The notes beneath the pieces are model-generated. The model saw only the letters and a program-made list of their open reading frames with translations. It was not told the DNA's origin and did not search any database. The position numbers and the translations under genes were made by a program. Of a stretch of 43,198 bases of DNA, positions 8,619 through 16,181 are shown piece after piece. Source of the stretch: JAOUEA01 sp040882605 (lineage in GTDB: Bacteria; Actinomycetota; UBA4738; HRBIN12); assembly GCA_040882605.1 (NCBI GenBank), contig JBBEAY010000012.1:1-43198 (forward strand), given 5' to 3'. Within the stretch, counting starts at the first letter, position 1, and the number at the start of each line of letters is the position of its first letter.

Positions 8619-10994
8619 CGTCGTCGGCCGGCCGCCATCGGGCTCGGATGGATCCGTCGCCGCGCTCGCCTCATCTGAGACCTCGGGAGCCGAGAGGTGG
8701 AACGGCACGCTCGTGACGACGACGCCGGGCTCGAACAGCAGGACACGTTTGAAGAAGAGCGCCGTCTGGTTGTGCAGCAGGTTCTCCCACCAATGGCGCG
8801 GCACGAGCTCAGGGAGGACGACGGTTACGATGGTGTCGCCTCGTGACGTGTGCGATCGGATCTCGTCGAGGAGCGGCGGCCCGAGGTCGCGGAACGGAGC
8901 CTCGACCATCACGAGGGGAACGTCGAGCTGGCGCTCGTGCCACTCGTCGACGACGCCCTCCACCTCGTCGGGATCGGTGACCATGTAGATCGCCTCGATC
9001 GCGGTCGGGTGTAGCGACTTCCCGTAGATGACGGCGCGCACCGTGGGGTCGTGCACGGCGGAGACGGGCACGAGCACGACCGTGCGCTCCGGTTCGAGCG
9101 GACGATCGCCGAGCCAACTCGGGCGCTCCTCCGCGGGCACGAGCGGCACGTCGGTGACGACGACCCGCGGCTCGAACAGGAGCGCCGTCTTCAGCAGGAA
9201 GACGTCGCGGTGCCGTATGAACTGCCAGAAGGAGTTGCGCGGCAGTAGCTCGGGGATGATCACGGTCAGGAATCGATCGCGTTCATGGCGGGGCATCGCT
9301 CGCACGAAACGGCGCACGCTGCGCACGAGATGCTGGTCGGCGCCCTCGAGTCGATCGAGTGCACCCATGCGGGGCGCTACGACCGACCACTCGGCCGCCA
9401 CTGCCTCATAGCCGTCACGGGGCCCGACGTACAAGGCGGTGAAGGTGGCCGGGCGTACCGCGAGCAGGTAGGCGACGGCGTCTCGCGTCGCGAGACCGAG
9501 GTCGGGCACGAGCAGCAGCATCGTGCCCGACGCGACGTCGCGCCCGGTGAGCCGCCGGGTCTTCAAGATGCGAGCCACGTGCTCGTAGTGACGATGCACG
9601 GCCCAGAAGAACAGCACGATCAATGGGATCGCCACGATCACGATCCAGGCGCCCTTGGCGAACTTCGTGATCGTGACGACGACCAGCACGATGCCCGTCG
9701 TCGCTGCGCCGACGCCGTTGATCGCGGCACTCCGCTGCCAGTTGCCCTCGCGCGTGCGCAGCCAGCGACGCACCATGCCCGCCTGCGACAGGGTGAACGC
9801 CGTGAACACGCCGACCACGTAGAGCTGGATCAACCGAGTGAGGTTCGCATCGAAGAGCCAGACCAGCACGGCGGCCAGCCCCGCCAGCACCACGACGCCG
9901 TTCGAGAAGACGAGTCGGTCGCCGCGGTTGCGGAACTGCGAGGGCATGAACCTGTCGCGTGCGAGGATCGACGCGAGCCTCGGGAAGTCCTGGAACGCGG
10001 TGTTCGCCGCCAGGATCAAGATGCCGGCCGTGAACACCTGCAACACGAGGAACATGAAGCCCCCGCCGAACACCGTGTCGCCGATCTGCGCCAGCACCGG
10101 CATCTCGAGCGCGATCTCCTCGGTGATGCGCACGTGCAGAAGCTGCGAGAGCGCCGTGATGCCGAGGAACATCACGATCGAGACAGCGCCCATGACGGCC
10201 AGGGTCGTGGCTGCGTTCTTCGCCTGCGGCCTGCGGAACGCCTGCACACCGTCGGCGATCGCCTCCACGCCCGTGAGAGCGGTGGCGCCTGACGAGAACG
10301 CCCGTGCGATCAGGAAGAGCGAAAGCGTGTGCTCGACCTCGATCGGCAGGTCGGCGGTCTCAGCCAACGGGCAGCCGGCGAGACACCGCACGAATCCCGT
10401 CACCAGCGTGATCGCGATCATCACTACGAAGCCGTAGGTCGGGATCGCGAACATGGAGCCGGCTTCCTTCACGCCACGCAGGTTCGCGAGCGTGACGACG
10501 CCGACGAGACCCACCGCGATCGGCACCCGGATCGGCACGAGTGCCTCGGGCGCAACCGACGCGATCGCCCTCGCGCCGGCCGTGATGCTCACGGCCACGG
10601 TCAGCACGTAGTCGGTCAGGATCGCCGCTGCGGCCACGAGCCCAGGGATCATGCCGAGGTTCTCGCGAGCGACGATGTAGGAACCGCCGCCGGTCGGGTA
10701 GGCGCGAACGGTCTGTCGGTACGACGTGACGACGATGGCGAGCAGCGCGGCGATCGCGAGCGCGATCGGCAGGCGGAGACCGAGCGTACCGGCGCCCGCG
10801 ACCACGAGCACGAGCATCATCTCTTCGGTCGCATAGGCGTTCGAGGAGAGGGCGTCCGACGAGAAGACCGGCAGAGCGAGGAACTTCGGAAGCAGCTGGT
10901 GCTCGGCCTTCTCGGAGGCGATCGCCCGGCCGAGGAACAGTCGCTTCAGCGGGCCACCACCGACGCGGCGCGGGACATCGAGCTCAGCGGGCAC
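8616..10994 (-). CDS. KimA-like K+ importer (APC superfamily), paralogue 2, with doubled C-terminal domain
   Basis: The product has 792 residues. The membrane part carries the KimA hallmarks: ALPVFSSDALSSNAYATEE at 40-58, SYRQTVRAYPTGGGSYIV at 91-108, ATALTGVEAI near 238-247, QDFPRLASILARDRFMPSQ and NRGDRLVFSNGVVVL. The KimA substrate residues D47, Y54, T241 and E244 are present. Two homologous cytoplasmic domains follow: one ends FLTVIIPELLPRNSFW...LLFEPRVVVTDVPLVP and the other IVTVVLPELVPRHWW...LLFEPGVVVTSVPFHL. The predicted role is proton-coupled K+ uptake; amino-acid transport is the weaker alternative. The start is GTG, with GAGGA 7 bases upstream. It follows the response regulator by 40 bp on the same strand, so kinase, regulator and two importers look like one operon. 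Confidence 0.88.
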   Translation of the reverse strand: MPAELDVPRRVGGGPLKRLFLGRAIASEKAEHQLLPKFLALPVFSSDALSSNAYATEEMMLVLVVAGAGTLGLRLPIALAIAALLAIVVTSYRQTVRAYPTGGGSYIVARENLGMIPGLVAAAAILTDYVLTVAVSITAGARAIASVAPEALVPIRVPIAVGLVGVVTLANLRGVKEAGSMFAIPTYGFVVMIAITLVTGFVRCLAGCPLAETADLPIEVEHTLSLFLIARAFSSGATALTGVEAIADGVQAFRRPQAKNAATTLAVMGAVSIVMFLGITALSQLLHVRITEEIALEMPVLAQIGDTVFGGGFMFLVLQVFTAGILILAANTAFQDFPRLASILARDRFMPSQFRNRGDRLVFSNGVVVLAGLAAVLVWLFDANLTRLIQLYVVGVFTAFTLSQAGMVRRWLRTREGNWQRSAAINGVGAATTGIVLVVVTITKFAKGAWIVIVAIPLIVLFFWAVHRHYEHVARILKTRRLTGRDVASGTMLLLVPDLGLATRDAVAYLLAVRPATFTALYVGPRDGYEAVAAEWSVVAPRMGALDRLEGADQHLVRSVRRFVRAMPRHERDRFLTVIIPELLPRNSFWQFIRHRDVFLLKTALLFEPRVVVTDVPLVPAEERPSWLGDRPLEPERTVVLVPVSAVHDPTVRAVIYGKSLHPTAIEAIYMVTDPDEVEGVVDEWHERQLDVPLVMVEAPFRDLGPPLLDEIRSHTSRGDTIVTVVLPELVPRHWWENLLHNQTALFFKRVLLFEPGVVVTSVPFHLSAPEVSDEASAATDPSEPDGGRPTT

Positions 10995-11034
10995 GGCGGA
11001 ATCCTCGCACGAACGAGTCGGCTCCGGGATATCC

Positions 11035-11724
11035 CTAGCTCGTCGGCTCCGCGATCCAGCGGTATCCGACCCCTGGCTCGGTCACGATCAGGCGCGGCGC
11101 CTGAGCGTCATCGTCGAGCTTCTTCCGAAGCGAACGGATGTAGGTGCGCAGGTAGGTCGTCTCGGTGCCGTAGCCCTGACCCCAGACCTTCCGCAGGAGC
11201 CATTGGTGGGTGAGCAGCTTGCCGGGGTTCGTGACCAGAGCCTCGAGCAGCCCGTATTCGGTCGGAGTCAGTCGCACCTGGTCGCCGTCGAGCGTCACGA
11301 GCCGCTTGGGAAGGTCGACCTGCATGGTGTCGAAACGCAGGACGGGCGCGGTTGGTTCGTCGGTCTGGGTGCGGCGCATGGTCGCCCTCGATCGCGCGAG
11401 CAGCTCTTGCATGCCGAAGGGCTTGGTCACGTAATCGTCGGCGCCTGCGTCGAGCGCCGCGACCTTGTCGGTCTGCGACTCGCGCACCGACAGCACGATC
11501 ACGGGAACGTCGCTGAACGCGCGAACGCGCCGGATCACCTCGGTGCCGTCGATGTCGGGCAGCCCGAGGTCGAGCAGCATGAGGTCGGGCGCCTGTTCGG
11601 CGGCGGCGACCACGCCCTCCTCGCCGGTTCCGACGGTGGCGACTTCGTAGCCGTGCGCCTCGAGGCTCGTGCGCAACGCGCGGCGGATCTGCGGCTCGTC
11701 GTCGACGACGAGAACGACGCTCAA
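11035..11724 (-). CDS. KdpE-like response regulator (OmpR family)
   Basis: The product has 229 residues. The receiver domain at 1-120 has D8, D9, the phosphoacceptor D52 in LMLLDLGLPDIDG, and K101 in VTKPFG. The winged-helix effector domain at about 130-225 has the KdpE-type sequence LTPTEYGLLEALVTNPGKLLTHQWLL, VWGQGY, TTYLRTYIRSLRKKL and the end TEPGVGYRW. KdpE regulators answer to KdpD and switch on K+ uptake genes. Here the downstream genes are two KimA-like importers and there is no kdpFABC in the window, so these importers are the likely targets (inference). Its start overlaps the kinase stop by 4 bp (ATGA), giving translational coupling. Confidence 0.92.
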   Translation of the reverse strand: MSVVLVVDDEPQIRRALRTSLEAHGYEVATVGTGEEGVVAAAEQAPDLMLLDLGLPDIDGTEVIRRVRAFSDVPVIVLSVRESQTDKVAALDAGADDYVTKPFGMQELLARSRATMRRTQTDEPTAPVLRFDTMQVDLPKRLVTLDGDQVRLTPTEYGLLEALVTNPGKLLTHQWLLRKVWGQGYGTETTYLRTYIRSLRKKLDDDAQAPRLIVTEPGVGYRWIAEPTS

Positions 11725-13199
11725 AGCGACGCCTCCTGCGCATGCCGCTCGCTCACGGGGATCTCGAACACGAAGCAGGCGCCCCCGTCGGGGGCGTCCT
11801 CGACGAAGATGCGACCTTCGTGCGCCGTGACGATCGCGTTCGCGATGGCGAGACCGAGGCCCGTGCCCGGGGAATCCGGCGGCGAGGAACCGCGCTCGAA
11901 GGCCTCGAAGACGCGTTCTCGGTCTTCCTCGGCGACCCCTGGCCCTCGATCGGTGATGCGCACGACCACGCGGTCACCGGCTGCGGCGATCGACAGCCGG
12001 ATCTCGCCGTCCCGAGGTGAATGCCGCGCCGCGTTCTCGAGCAGGTTCGTAATGACCTGGTCGAGCTGCATCTCGTCGACCGCCACCGACGGCACGTCAT
12101 CGGCGATGTCGAGCTCGACCCGCACCGGGTCGAGCCTCGGCGCCAACCGAGCAACGACCGCCTCGGCGATCTCGTCGAGGCCCGCCTCGTGACGTGCGGG
12201 GGTGAGCGCCCCCGCCCTGATGCGAGCGAGGTCGAGGATGTTGCCGACGAGACGGTTGAGCCGGTCGGTCTCCTCGAGGATCGTCGTGAGCAGCTCGCGC
12301 TCTTGGTCCGCGGCGTGTTGCACGCTCGGGTCGAGCAGGCTGGTCACGCCCGCCTTGATCGAGGCGAGCGGGGTGCGGAAGTCGTGTGTCACCGAGCTGA
12401 ACATGGCCGCTCGGAGCTGGTTCGTTTCGGCGTCGAGCTGCGCGAGCCGCGCGCGCGCGTCGAGCCGGGCCCGGTCGAGCGCGGCCGCGGCCTGCTTCGA
12501 GAGCGCCTCGAGCAGCAGCTGATCGTTGGGACCCAGCGGGCGGCGATCCGCTGGGCGCTCGACCCGCAGCGTTCCGAAGGAGACGGGCCCCACCACGAGG
12601 GGAACGATCGTGTCGGGACCACCCGGTGTCACACCCGCCTGGTCGGCGCGGGCGTGGAGCTGCGTGCCATCGAGCTCGACCCGCACCTCGGCCGACGCGA
12701 GCCCGAACGGCTCGAGCAACACCCGCACGAAGTCGTCGAGCACGCGGTCGGGCACTTCACCGGACACGAACGCCGCCGACAGATGCCGCAGGAGCCGGGA
12801 CTCGCGTTCGCGCCTCGACGCCCGGGCTCGCTCCTCGGCCGCGCCACCCACCAGGATGCCCACGACGAGCGCCACGGTCAGGAACACCAGCGGGGTGAGC
12901 ACCTCTTCGGTGCCATCGAGCTGCAGCTGGAAGCGCGGTTGCCCGTACAGGAACGGAAGCGCGAACGACGAGAAGATGGCCGCGGCCAGGCCCGCCCAAA
13001 GGCCTCCGGCGACCGCCGCGATCACGATCGCGAGCAGGAACAGCGCGATGGCTGCCGCCGGCCCGCTGCGGCCGAGCACGATCGAGGCCGTGCCGGCGGT
13101 CGCGGGCGCCACGATGGCGACCATGATCCCGCGGCCGCTCAAACCTCGGAAGCGGCGTGCTTCCTTCTCGGATTCGGCCACGCTCATCGTGTGATCCAT
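11721..13199 (-). CDS. KdpD-like sensor histidine kinase (DUF4118-GAF-HisKA-HATPase)
   Basis: The product has up to 492 residues. There are membrane segments at about 25-120 (DUF4118, the KdpD membrane module), then a GAF-like domain at about 130-240, a short coiled coil, the H-box VTHDFRTPLASIKAG with H272, and a catalytic domain with NLLENAARHS, DRGPGVAEEDRERVFEAFER and GTGLGLAIANAIV. It lacks the N-terminal KdpD and universal-stress domains of full-length KdpD (about 890 residues), so it is a short KdpD. It should phosphorylate the adjacent KdpE-like regulator. The ATG at 13199 or the in-frame ATG at 13187 (MSVAESEK) may be the true start; neither has a strong ribosome site. Upstream lie TCTTCACG direct repeats that could be the operator of this system. 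Confidence 0.9.
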   Translation of the reverse strand: MDHTMSVAESEKEARRFRGLSGRGIMVAIVAPATAGTASIVLGRSGPAAAIALFLLAIVIAAVAGGLWAGLAAAIFSSFALPFLYGQPRFQLQLDGTEEVLTPLVFLTVALVVGILVGGAAEERARASRRERESRLLRHLSAAFVSGEVPDRVLDDFVRVLLEPFGLASAEVRVELDGTQLHARADQAGVTPGGPDTIVPLVVGPVSFGTLRVERPADRRPLGPNDQLLLEALSKQAAAALDRARLDARARLAQLDAETNQLRAAMFSSVTHDFRTPLASIKAGVTSLLDPSVQHAADQERELLTTILEETDRLNRLVGNILDLARIRAGALTPARHEAGLDEIAEAVVARLAPRLDPVRVELDIADDVPSVAVDEMQLDQVITNLLENAARHSPRDGEIRLSIAAAGDRVVVRITDRGPGVAEEDRERVFEAFERGSSPPDSPGTGLGLAIANAIVTAHEGRIFVEDAPDGGACFVFEIPVSERHAQEASL

Positions 13200-13216
13200 C
13201 GTGCCATGCCTATCGG
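13194..13216. promoter_or_regulatory. small inverted repeat at the kinase start
   Basis: CGTGCC and GGCACG arms face each other over a 9-base centre (read on the minus strand CGTGCC-GATAGGCAT-GGCACG), ending next to the first possible kinase start codon. It could be an operator or an mRNA hairpin over the start. It may equally be chance in GC-rich DNA. Confidence 0.25.
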
Positions 13217-13225
13217 CACGGATCT

Positions 13226-13247
13226 GTCTTCACGTGATCTTCACGCC
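13226..13247. promoter_or_regulatory. candidate OmpR/KdpE-type operator (11-bp direct repeat)
   Basis: GTCTTCACG at 13226-13234 and ATCTTCACG at 13237-13245 are direct repeats that share eight bases and are spaced 11 bp start to start, the spacing usual for tandem binding of OmpR-family regulators. They lie about 30 bp upstream of the KdpD-like kinase start, which suggests autoregulation of the kinase-regulator-importer operon. No KdpE consensus for this lineage is available to me. Confidence 0.4.
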
Positions 13248-13397
13248 CAACGCCCGATCCTTTACGCAGCCCTCACAGGCATCGCACGACACTCTCATCA
13301 GAGGTTGCAACATCCTCCGAACCAAGCCCGGAGGCCGGGCGGCGCCCTCCAGCCCGCCAGGCCTCCGGGCTCCGTCCTTTTCTGGGCCCTTTCCGTA

Positions 13398-13550
13398 GTG
13401 GATCCCTCGAGATCGCGCGCGTTCCCACTCGACGTTCTGGGTGACGTGTGATGCGTCCCGGCGGTGGCGGGGTGGCGGCACGCGACGCCGGCAACGCTTC
13501 CCTCGCTCGCCATCGCATTCGCTCGCCTCGTTCAGTCCAGATGTTGCCTC
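13398..13550 (-). repeat. copy A of an imperfect outward-facing element between divergent K+ operons
   Basis: Read on the minus strand (towards the kinase operon) this copy has, in order, CATCTGGACTG, a 21-base gap, GGCGAGCGAGGGAAGC, about 48 bases, ACGTCACCCAGAA, then GGGAACGCGCG. The same blocks, order and spacing occur in copy B on the plus strand. Together the two copies fill most of the 725-bp gap between the divergent operons. It could be a leader RNA, a protein-binding DNA module, or long terminal inverted repeats of a small dispersed element. I could not match it to a known riboswitch. Confidence 0.55.
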
Positions 13551-13745
13551 TGTCGCGACCCCCACCCCGCGAGCCACTAGCACTAGGCCCCACACGACCT
13601 GCCGCGCCCAGCCACCCATGACATGACCACCAACGAGCAGAACGTGGCGGAGATGAGCGAGGTGAGCCATCCAGCGAGATCAGCAGGTGCACTCACGGTC
13701 CGCGAGACGTAACGCCGAACGGCGTCTCGCCCCGGGCGTCCCCCG

Positions 13746-13885
13746 GAGGCATGCATCTGGACTGAGCGATGCCGAGCGCCAGCGAGGCAAGCGAGGGAAG
13801 CGCACGCCGGAGGGGGATCCCCGGAGCGCCCCCGCCGAGCAGTACGAACGTCACCCAAGACCAAGAGCGGGAACGTGCGGGACCA
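13746..13885 (+). repeat. copy B of the imperfect outward-facing element, upstream of trkA
   Basis: On the plus strand the blocks are CATCTGGACTG (13754-13764), a 21-base gap, GGCAAGCGAGGGAAGC (13786-13801), 46 bases, ACGTCACCCAAGA (13848-13860) and GGGAACGTGCG (13869-13879). A hairpin with CGAGACG/CGTCTCG arms (13704-13730) stands just before it. The element ends about 25 bases before the likely trkA -10 box at 13911. If that is the only promoter, the element acts as DNA; if transcription starts further upstream, it could be part of a leader RNA. Apart from this element, the control sites and copy A, I see no gene in 13200-13924. Confidence 0.55.
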
Positions 13886-13910
13886 CACTGTCGCAACGCC
13901 AGCCGTGGTC

Positions 13911-13916
13911 TAGGAT
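13911..13916 (+). promoter_or_regulatory. -10 box of the trkA pair (leaderless type)
   Basis: TAGGAT lies 8 bases before the ATG of the first TrkA gene, and no ribosome site is present. CTGTCG at about 13888 is a weak -35 candidate. Confidence 0.45.
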
Positions 13917-13924
13917 GCCCCGCG

Positions 13925-14590
13925 ATGCGAGTGATCATCATGGGTTGCGGCCGTGTCGGTTCCCAGCTGTCGAACGAGCTCGTCGACGACGGCCACGAGG
14001 TGACGGTGGTCGACAAGAACGCCGAGGCGTTCTTCCGCTATCCCCCTGGCGACGGCGTGAAGACGGTCGTTGGGCTCGGATTCGACCGCGACGTGCTCGA
14101 GGAAGCCGGCATCAAGGACGCCGACGCCTTCGTGGCCGTCTCGAGCGGCGACAACTCCAACATCGTGTCTGCCCGCGTCGCCCTCGAGAACTACCACGTG
14201 CCAAAGGTGGTCGCCCGCATCTACGACCCGCGACGCGCCGACATCTACGAGCGACTCAACATCCCCACGGTTGCCACCACGAGGTGGGGCGTCAAGCAGA
14301 TCCAGCTGATGCTGCTGCACGACCGGCAGGAGATCCGCGAGACGTTGGGCGGCGGTGAGCTGCTCCGAATGCGCATGCCGGTCTCGGCGCACATGGTGGG
14401 CAAACCCGCGACCGCGTTCAACGTGCCAGGCAAGATCCTGATCGCCGGGGTCTCTCGCGGGGGCGGAGGCTTCCTGCCGACCGAGAAGAGCACCGTGCAG
14501 GCGGGCGACTACCTCGTCGTGATGCTCACGAAGGACGGCATGGATACGCTCGATGATGTCTTCGAACCAACGGGGGATCACAACGCATGA
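13925..14590 (+). CDS. TrkA family K+ uptake regulator (RCK), CeoB-like
   Basis: The product has 221 residues. The RCK_N Rossmann fold starts MRVIIMGCGRVGSQL (GxGxxG), with an acidic residue after the second strand (VVDKN) as in NAD(H)-binding TrkA, and runs to about 135. The RCK_C (TrkA_C) domain spans about 140-220. Such soluble subunits bind nucleotides and gate K+ channels or transporters. No TrkH/TrkG or KtrB partner is in the window; the nearest transporters are KimA-like. The ATG at 13925 is chosen because homology begins there and TAGGAT is 8 bases upstream; the frame is open to 13769 without homology. It overlaps the next gene by 4 bp. The arrangement KimA-like / TrkA / TrkA recalls Rv2690c-ceoB-ceoC of Mycobacterium tuberculosis. 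Confidence 0.9.
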   Translation: MRVIIMGCGRVGSQLSNELVDDGHEVTVVDKNAEAFFRYPPGDGVKTVVGLGFDRDVLEEAGIKDADAFVAVSSGDNSNIVSARVALENYHVPKVVARIYDPRRADIYERLNIPTVATTRWGVKQIQLMLLHDRQEIRETLGGGELLRMRMPVSAHMVGKPATAFNVPGKILIAGVSRGGGGFLPTEKSTVQAGDYLVVMLTKDGMDTLDDVFEPTGDHNA

Positions 14591-15309
14591 GGGTCGTGGT
14601 CACGGGCGGCGGAGCGGTCGGGCGCCATCTTGCGGTCGACCTCACCCAGCGCGGCCACGAAGTCACGCTCATCGAGCAGGACCGCGCGTTGGTCGAGAAG
14701 CTCCGCGGCTGGGCCCCCGGCGTGAACGTGAAGTTCGGCGACGCGTGCGAACCATCGGTGCTCGAAGCGGCTTCCACAGCCAGCGCAGACGTGCTCGTCG
14801 CCGCCACCGGTGACGACGAGGACAACCTAGTGACCTCGCTGCTCGCGAAGACGGAGTTCGCCGTGCCGCGCGTGCTGGCGCGGGTGAACCACCCCAGGAA
14901 CGAATGGCTGTTCACCGAGCAATGGGGCGTCGACGCGGAGGTCTCGCCTCCACACATCCTGACTGCCATGGTCGAGGAGGCTGTCACGGTCGGCGACCTC
15001 GTGCGGTTGATCCGCCTCGAGGGCGGACGTGTCTCGATCGTGGAGATGACCTTGCCCGAAGGTTCGACATCGGTCGGGCGTGCGATCTACGAGCTGCGGC
15101 TGCCCGGCGACTCGGTGATCGTGGCGATCCTTCGCGAGGGTCACGTCTTGCTCCCCCAGCCCGAGACCGTGCTGGCGGCCGGCGACGAAGTGCTCGCGCT
15201 CGCGAGTGGTCCGGTCGAGGGGGCGCTGCGGGACGCGGTGGTTGGCGCCGACATGCCCGGAGGCGTGCCGCCCAGCGACTCGATCGACGGCGCCTCAGCC
15301 GTCGAGTGA
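14587..15309 (+). CDS. TrkA family K+ uptake regulator (RCK), CeoC-like
   Basis: The product has 240 residues. It starts MRVVVTGGGAVGRHLAVDL, a Rossmann GxGxxG, with an acidic residue after strand two (LIEQD), and has TrkA_N to about 125 and TrkA_C from about 140 to 220 (GRVSIVEMTLPEGST ... ALASG). It is diverged from the partner upstream and probably forms mixed RCK assemblies with it. The ATG overlaps the upstream TGA (ATGA), so translation is coupled. Its last 15 bases overlap the end of the convergent DUF4118 gene. The last 25 residues are a non-conserved acidic tail. Confidence 0.9.
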   Translation: MRVVVTGGGAVGRHLAVDLTQRGHEVTLIEQDRALVEKLRGWAPGVNVKFGDACEPSVLEAASTASADVLVAATGDDEDNLVTSLLAKTEFAVPRVLARVNHPRNEWLFTEQWGVDAEVSPPHILTAMVEEAVTVGDLVRLIRLEGGRVSIVEMTLPEGSTSVGRAIYELRLPGDSVIVAILREGHVLLPQPETVLAAGDEVLALASGPVEGALRDAVVGADMPGGVPPSDSIDGASAVE

Positions 15310-16170
15310 CCGCCGCCGCACGATCGATTCCGCCGCTGCGCGCACGGCGCGATCGCGTTCCAGCAAGAGGGCCAGCTGGTTGCCGAAGGCCTCGAGGATG
15401 CGTCGCTCCGACGGTGTGAGCGGTTCGCGGATCCCACGCATCACGAGCAGTCCCAGGTTGCGCCGACCGACGTTGAGGGTAAGGCGCTCCACACCGCTGC
15501 CGCCGCCGGGCGGCACAGCTCCTGGCTCCCCGCCGGCCGTTGCCTGCTCGACCAGACCCTCTTCGGGAGGACCCTGGACATAGAGTGCCCCATCCAGGAA
15601 GCCGAACGTGGCGACCACGACCCGAAGGATGCCGTCGTATGGGCGAGGTCCGGGCTCGGACTCGACCAGGATGCGACTGAGTTCCTGTTGCCGCCGCAGT
15701 TCCTCGGCTCGGCCTTCAGCGGCCCGCGCTCGCGAATCGGCCCGCGCGACCAGCACGGAGATCAACACCGACAGGCCGAGGAAGACGAACAGCACTATGA
15801 GATCGTGAGCCTTCTCGACCGCGAGGGTCTCGAAGGGCGGCAGGAAGTAGAAATTGAACACTCCGAACCCCAGCAACGATGCGGCGATGCCGGGCCCGAG
15901 CCCTCCGAGCGAGACGCAGGCGACGACGAGCACGAGCAGTCCGAACCCCGTGGCCACCGGATCGACGGCTTCCCGGATCACATCGGCCCCCGCCACGATC
16001 GCCGATGTCATGACGATCGCGAGCCCGTAGGCCGCGGCCACCCTCGGTGGGATACTCCTGCGACTGCGCGGGCGGGCGAGCGTGACGCCGGCCTCGTGGC
16101 GGTCCGGCCGTTCGGGATGCTCGGGACTGCGACGGGTCGACGTCATCTCGTGAGGGTACCCCTCCGGCAT
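15295..16170 (-). CDS. kinase-less KdpD-like membrane sensor (DUF4118 + GAF)
   Basis: The product has 291 residues. A polar N-terminus of about 45 residues is followed by four hydrophobic segments (about 48-145) that match the DUF4118 module of KdpD (GIAASLLGFGVFNFYFLPPF is typical). Next come a coiled linker (ARADSRARAAEGRAEELRR) and a GAF-like domain to the end (FGNQLALLLERDRA). There is no H-box or ATPase domain: the protein stops where the kinase would begin. It may sense K+ or ionic strength and signal by protein contact, but that is inference. The ATG at 16170 has GGAG 7-10 bases upstream; the ATG at 16146 is an alternative. It is divergent from the third KimA-like importer, with only 11 bp between the two start codons. 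Confidence 0.8.
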   Translation of the reverse strand: MPEGYPHEMTSTRRSPEHPERPDRHEAGVTLARPRSRRSIPPRVAAAYGLAIVMTSAIVAGADVIREAVDPVATGFGLLVLVVACVSLGGLGPGIAASLLGFGVFNFYFLPPFETLAVEKAHDLIVLFVFLGLSVLISVLVARADSRARAAEGRAEELRRQQELSRILVESEPGPRPYDGILRVVVATFGFLDGALYVQGPPEEGLVEQATAGGEPGAVPPGGGSGVERLTLNVGRRNLGLLVMRGIREPLTPSERRILEAFGNQLALLLERDRAVRAAAESIVRRRSLDG

Positions 16171-16175
16171 AGGAT
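16170..16175 (+). promoter_or_regulatory. -10 box of the third KimA-like gene (leaderless type)
   Basis: TAGGAT ends 6 bases before the GTG start at 16182, the spacing expected if transcription begins at the start codon. The box touches the start codon of the divergent sensor gene, so the two genes share one compact control region. Confidence 0.45.
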
Positions 16176-16181
16176 GCTCCG

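Noticed and set aside
13623..13712. A 29-codon KdpF-like small peptide gene (MTTNEQNVAEMSEV)
   Set aside because: It is hydrophilic rather than a membrane peptide, has no ribosome site and no kdpABC follows.
13200..13924. A c-di-AMP (ydaO) riboswitch between the divergent K+ operons
   Set aside because: I looked because of the KimA/TrkA context, but could not find the ydaO core motifs as I remember them, and the trkA -10 box lies downstream of the conserved element. A covariance search would settle it.
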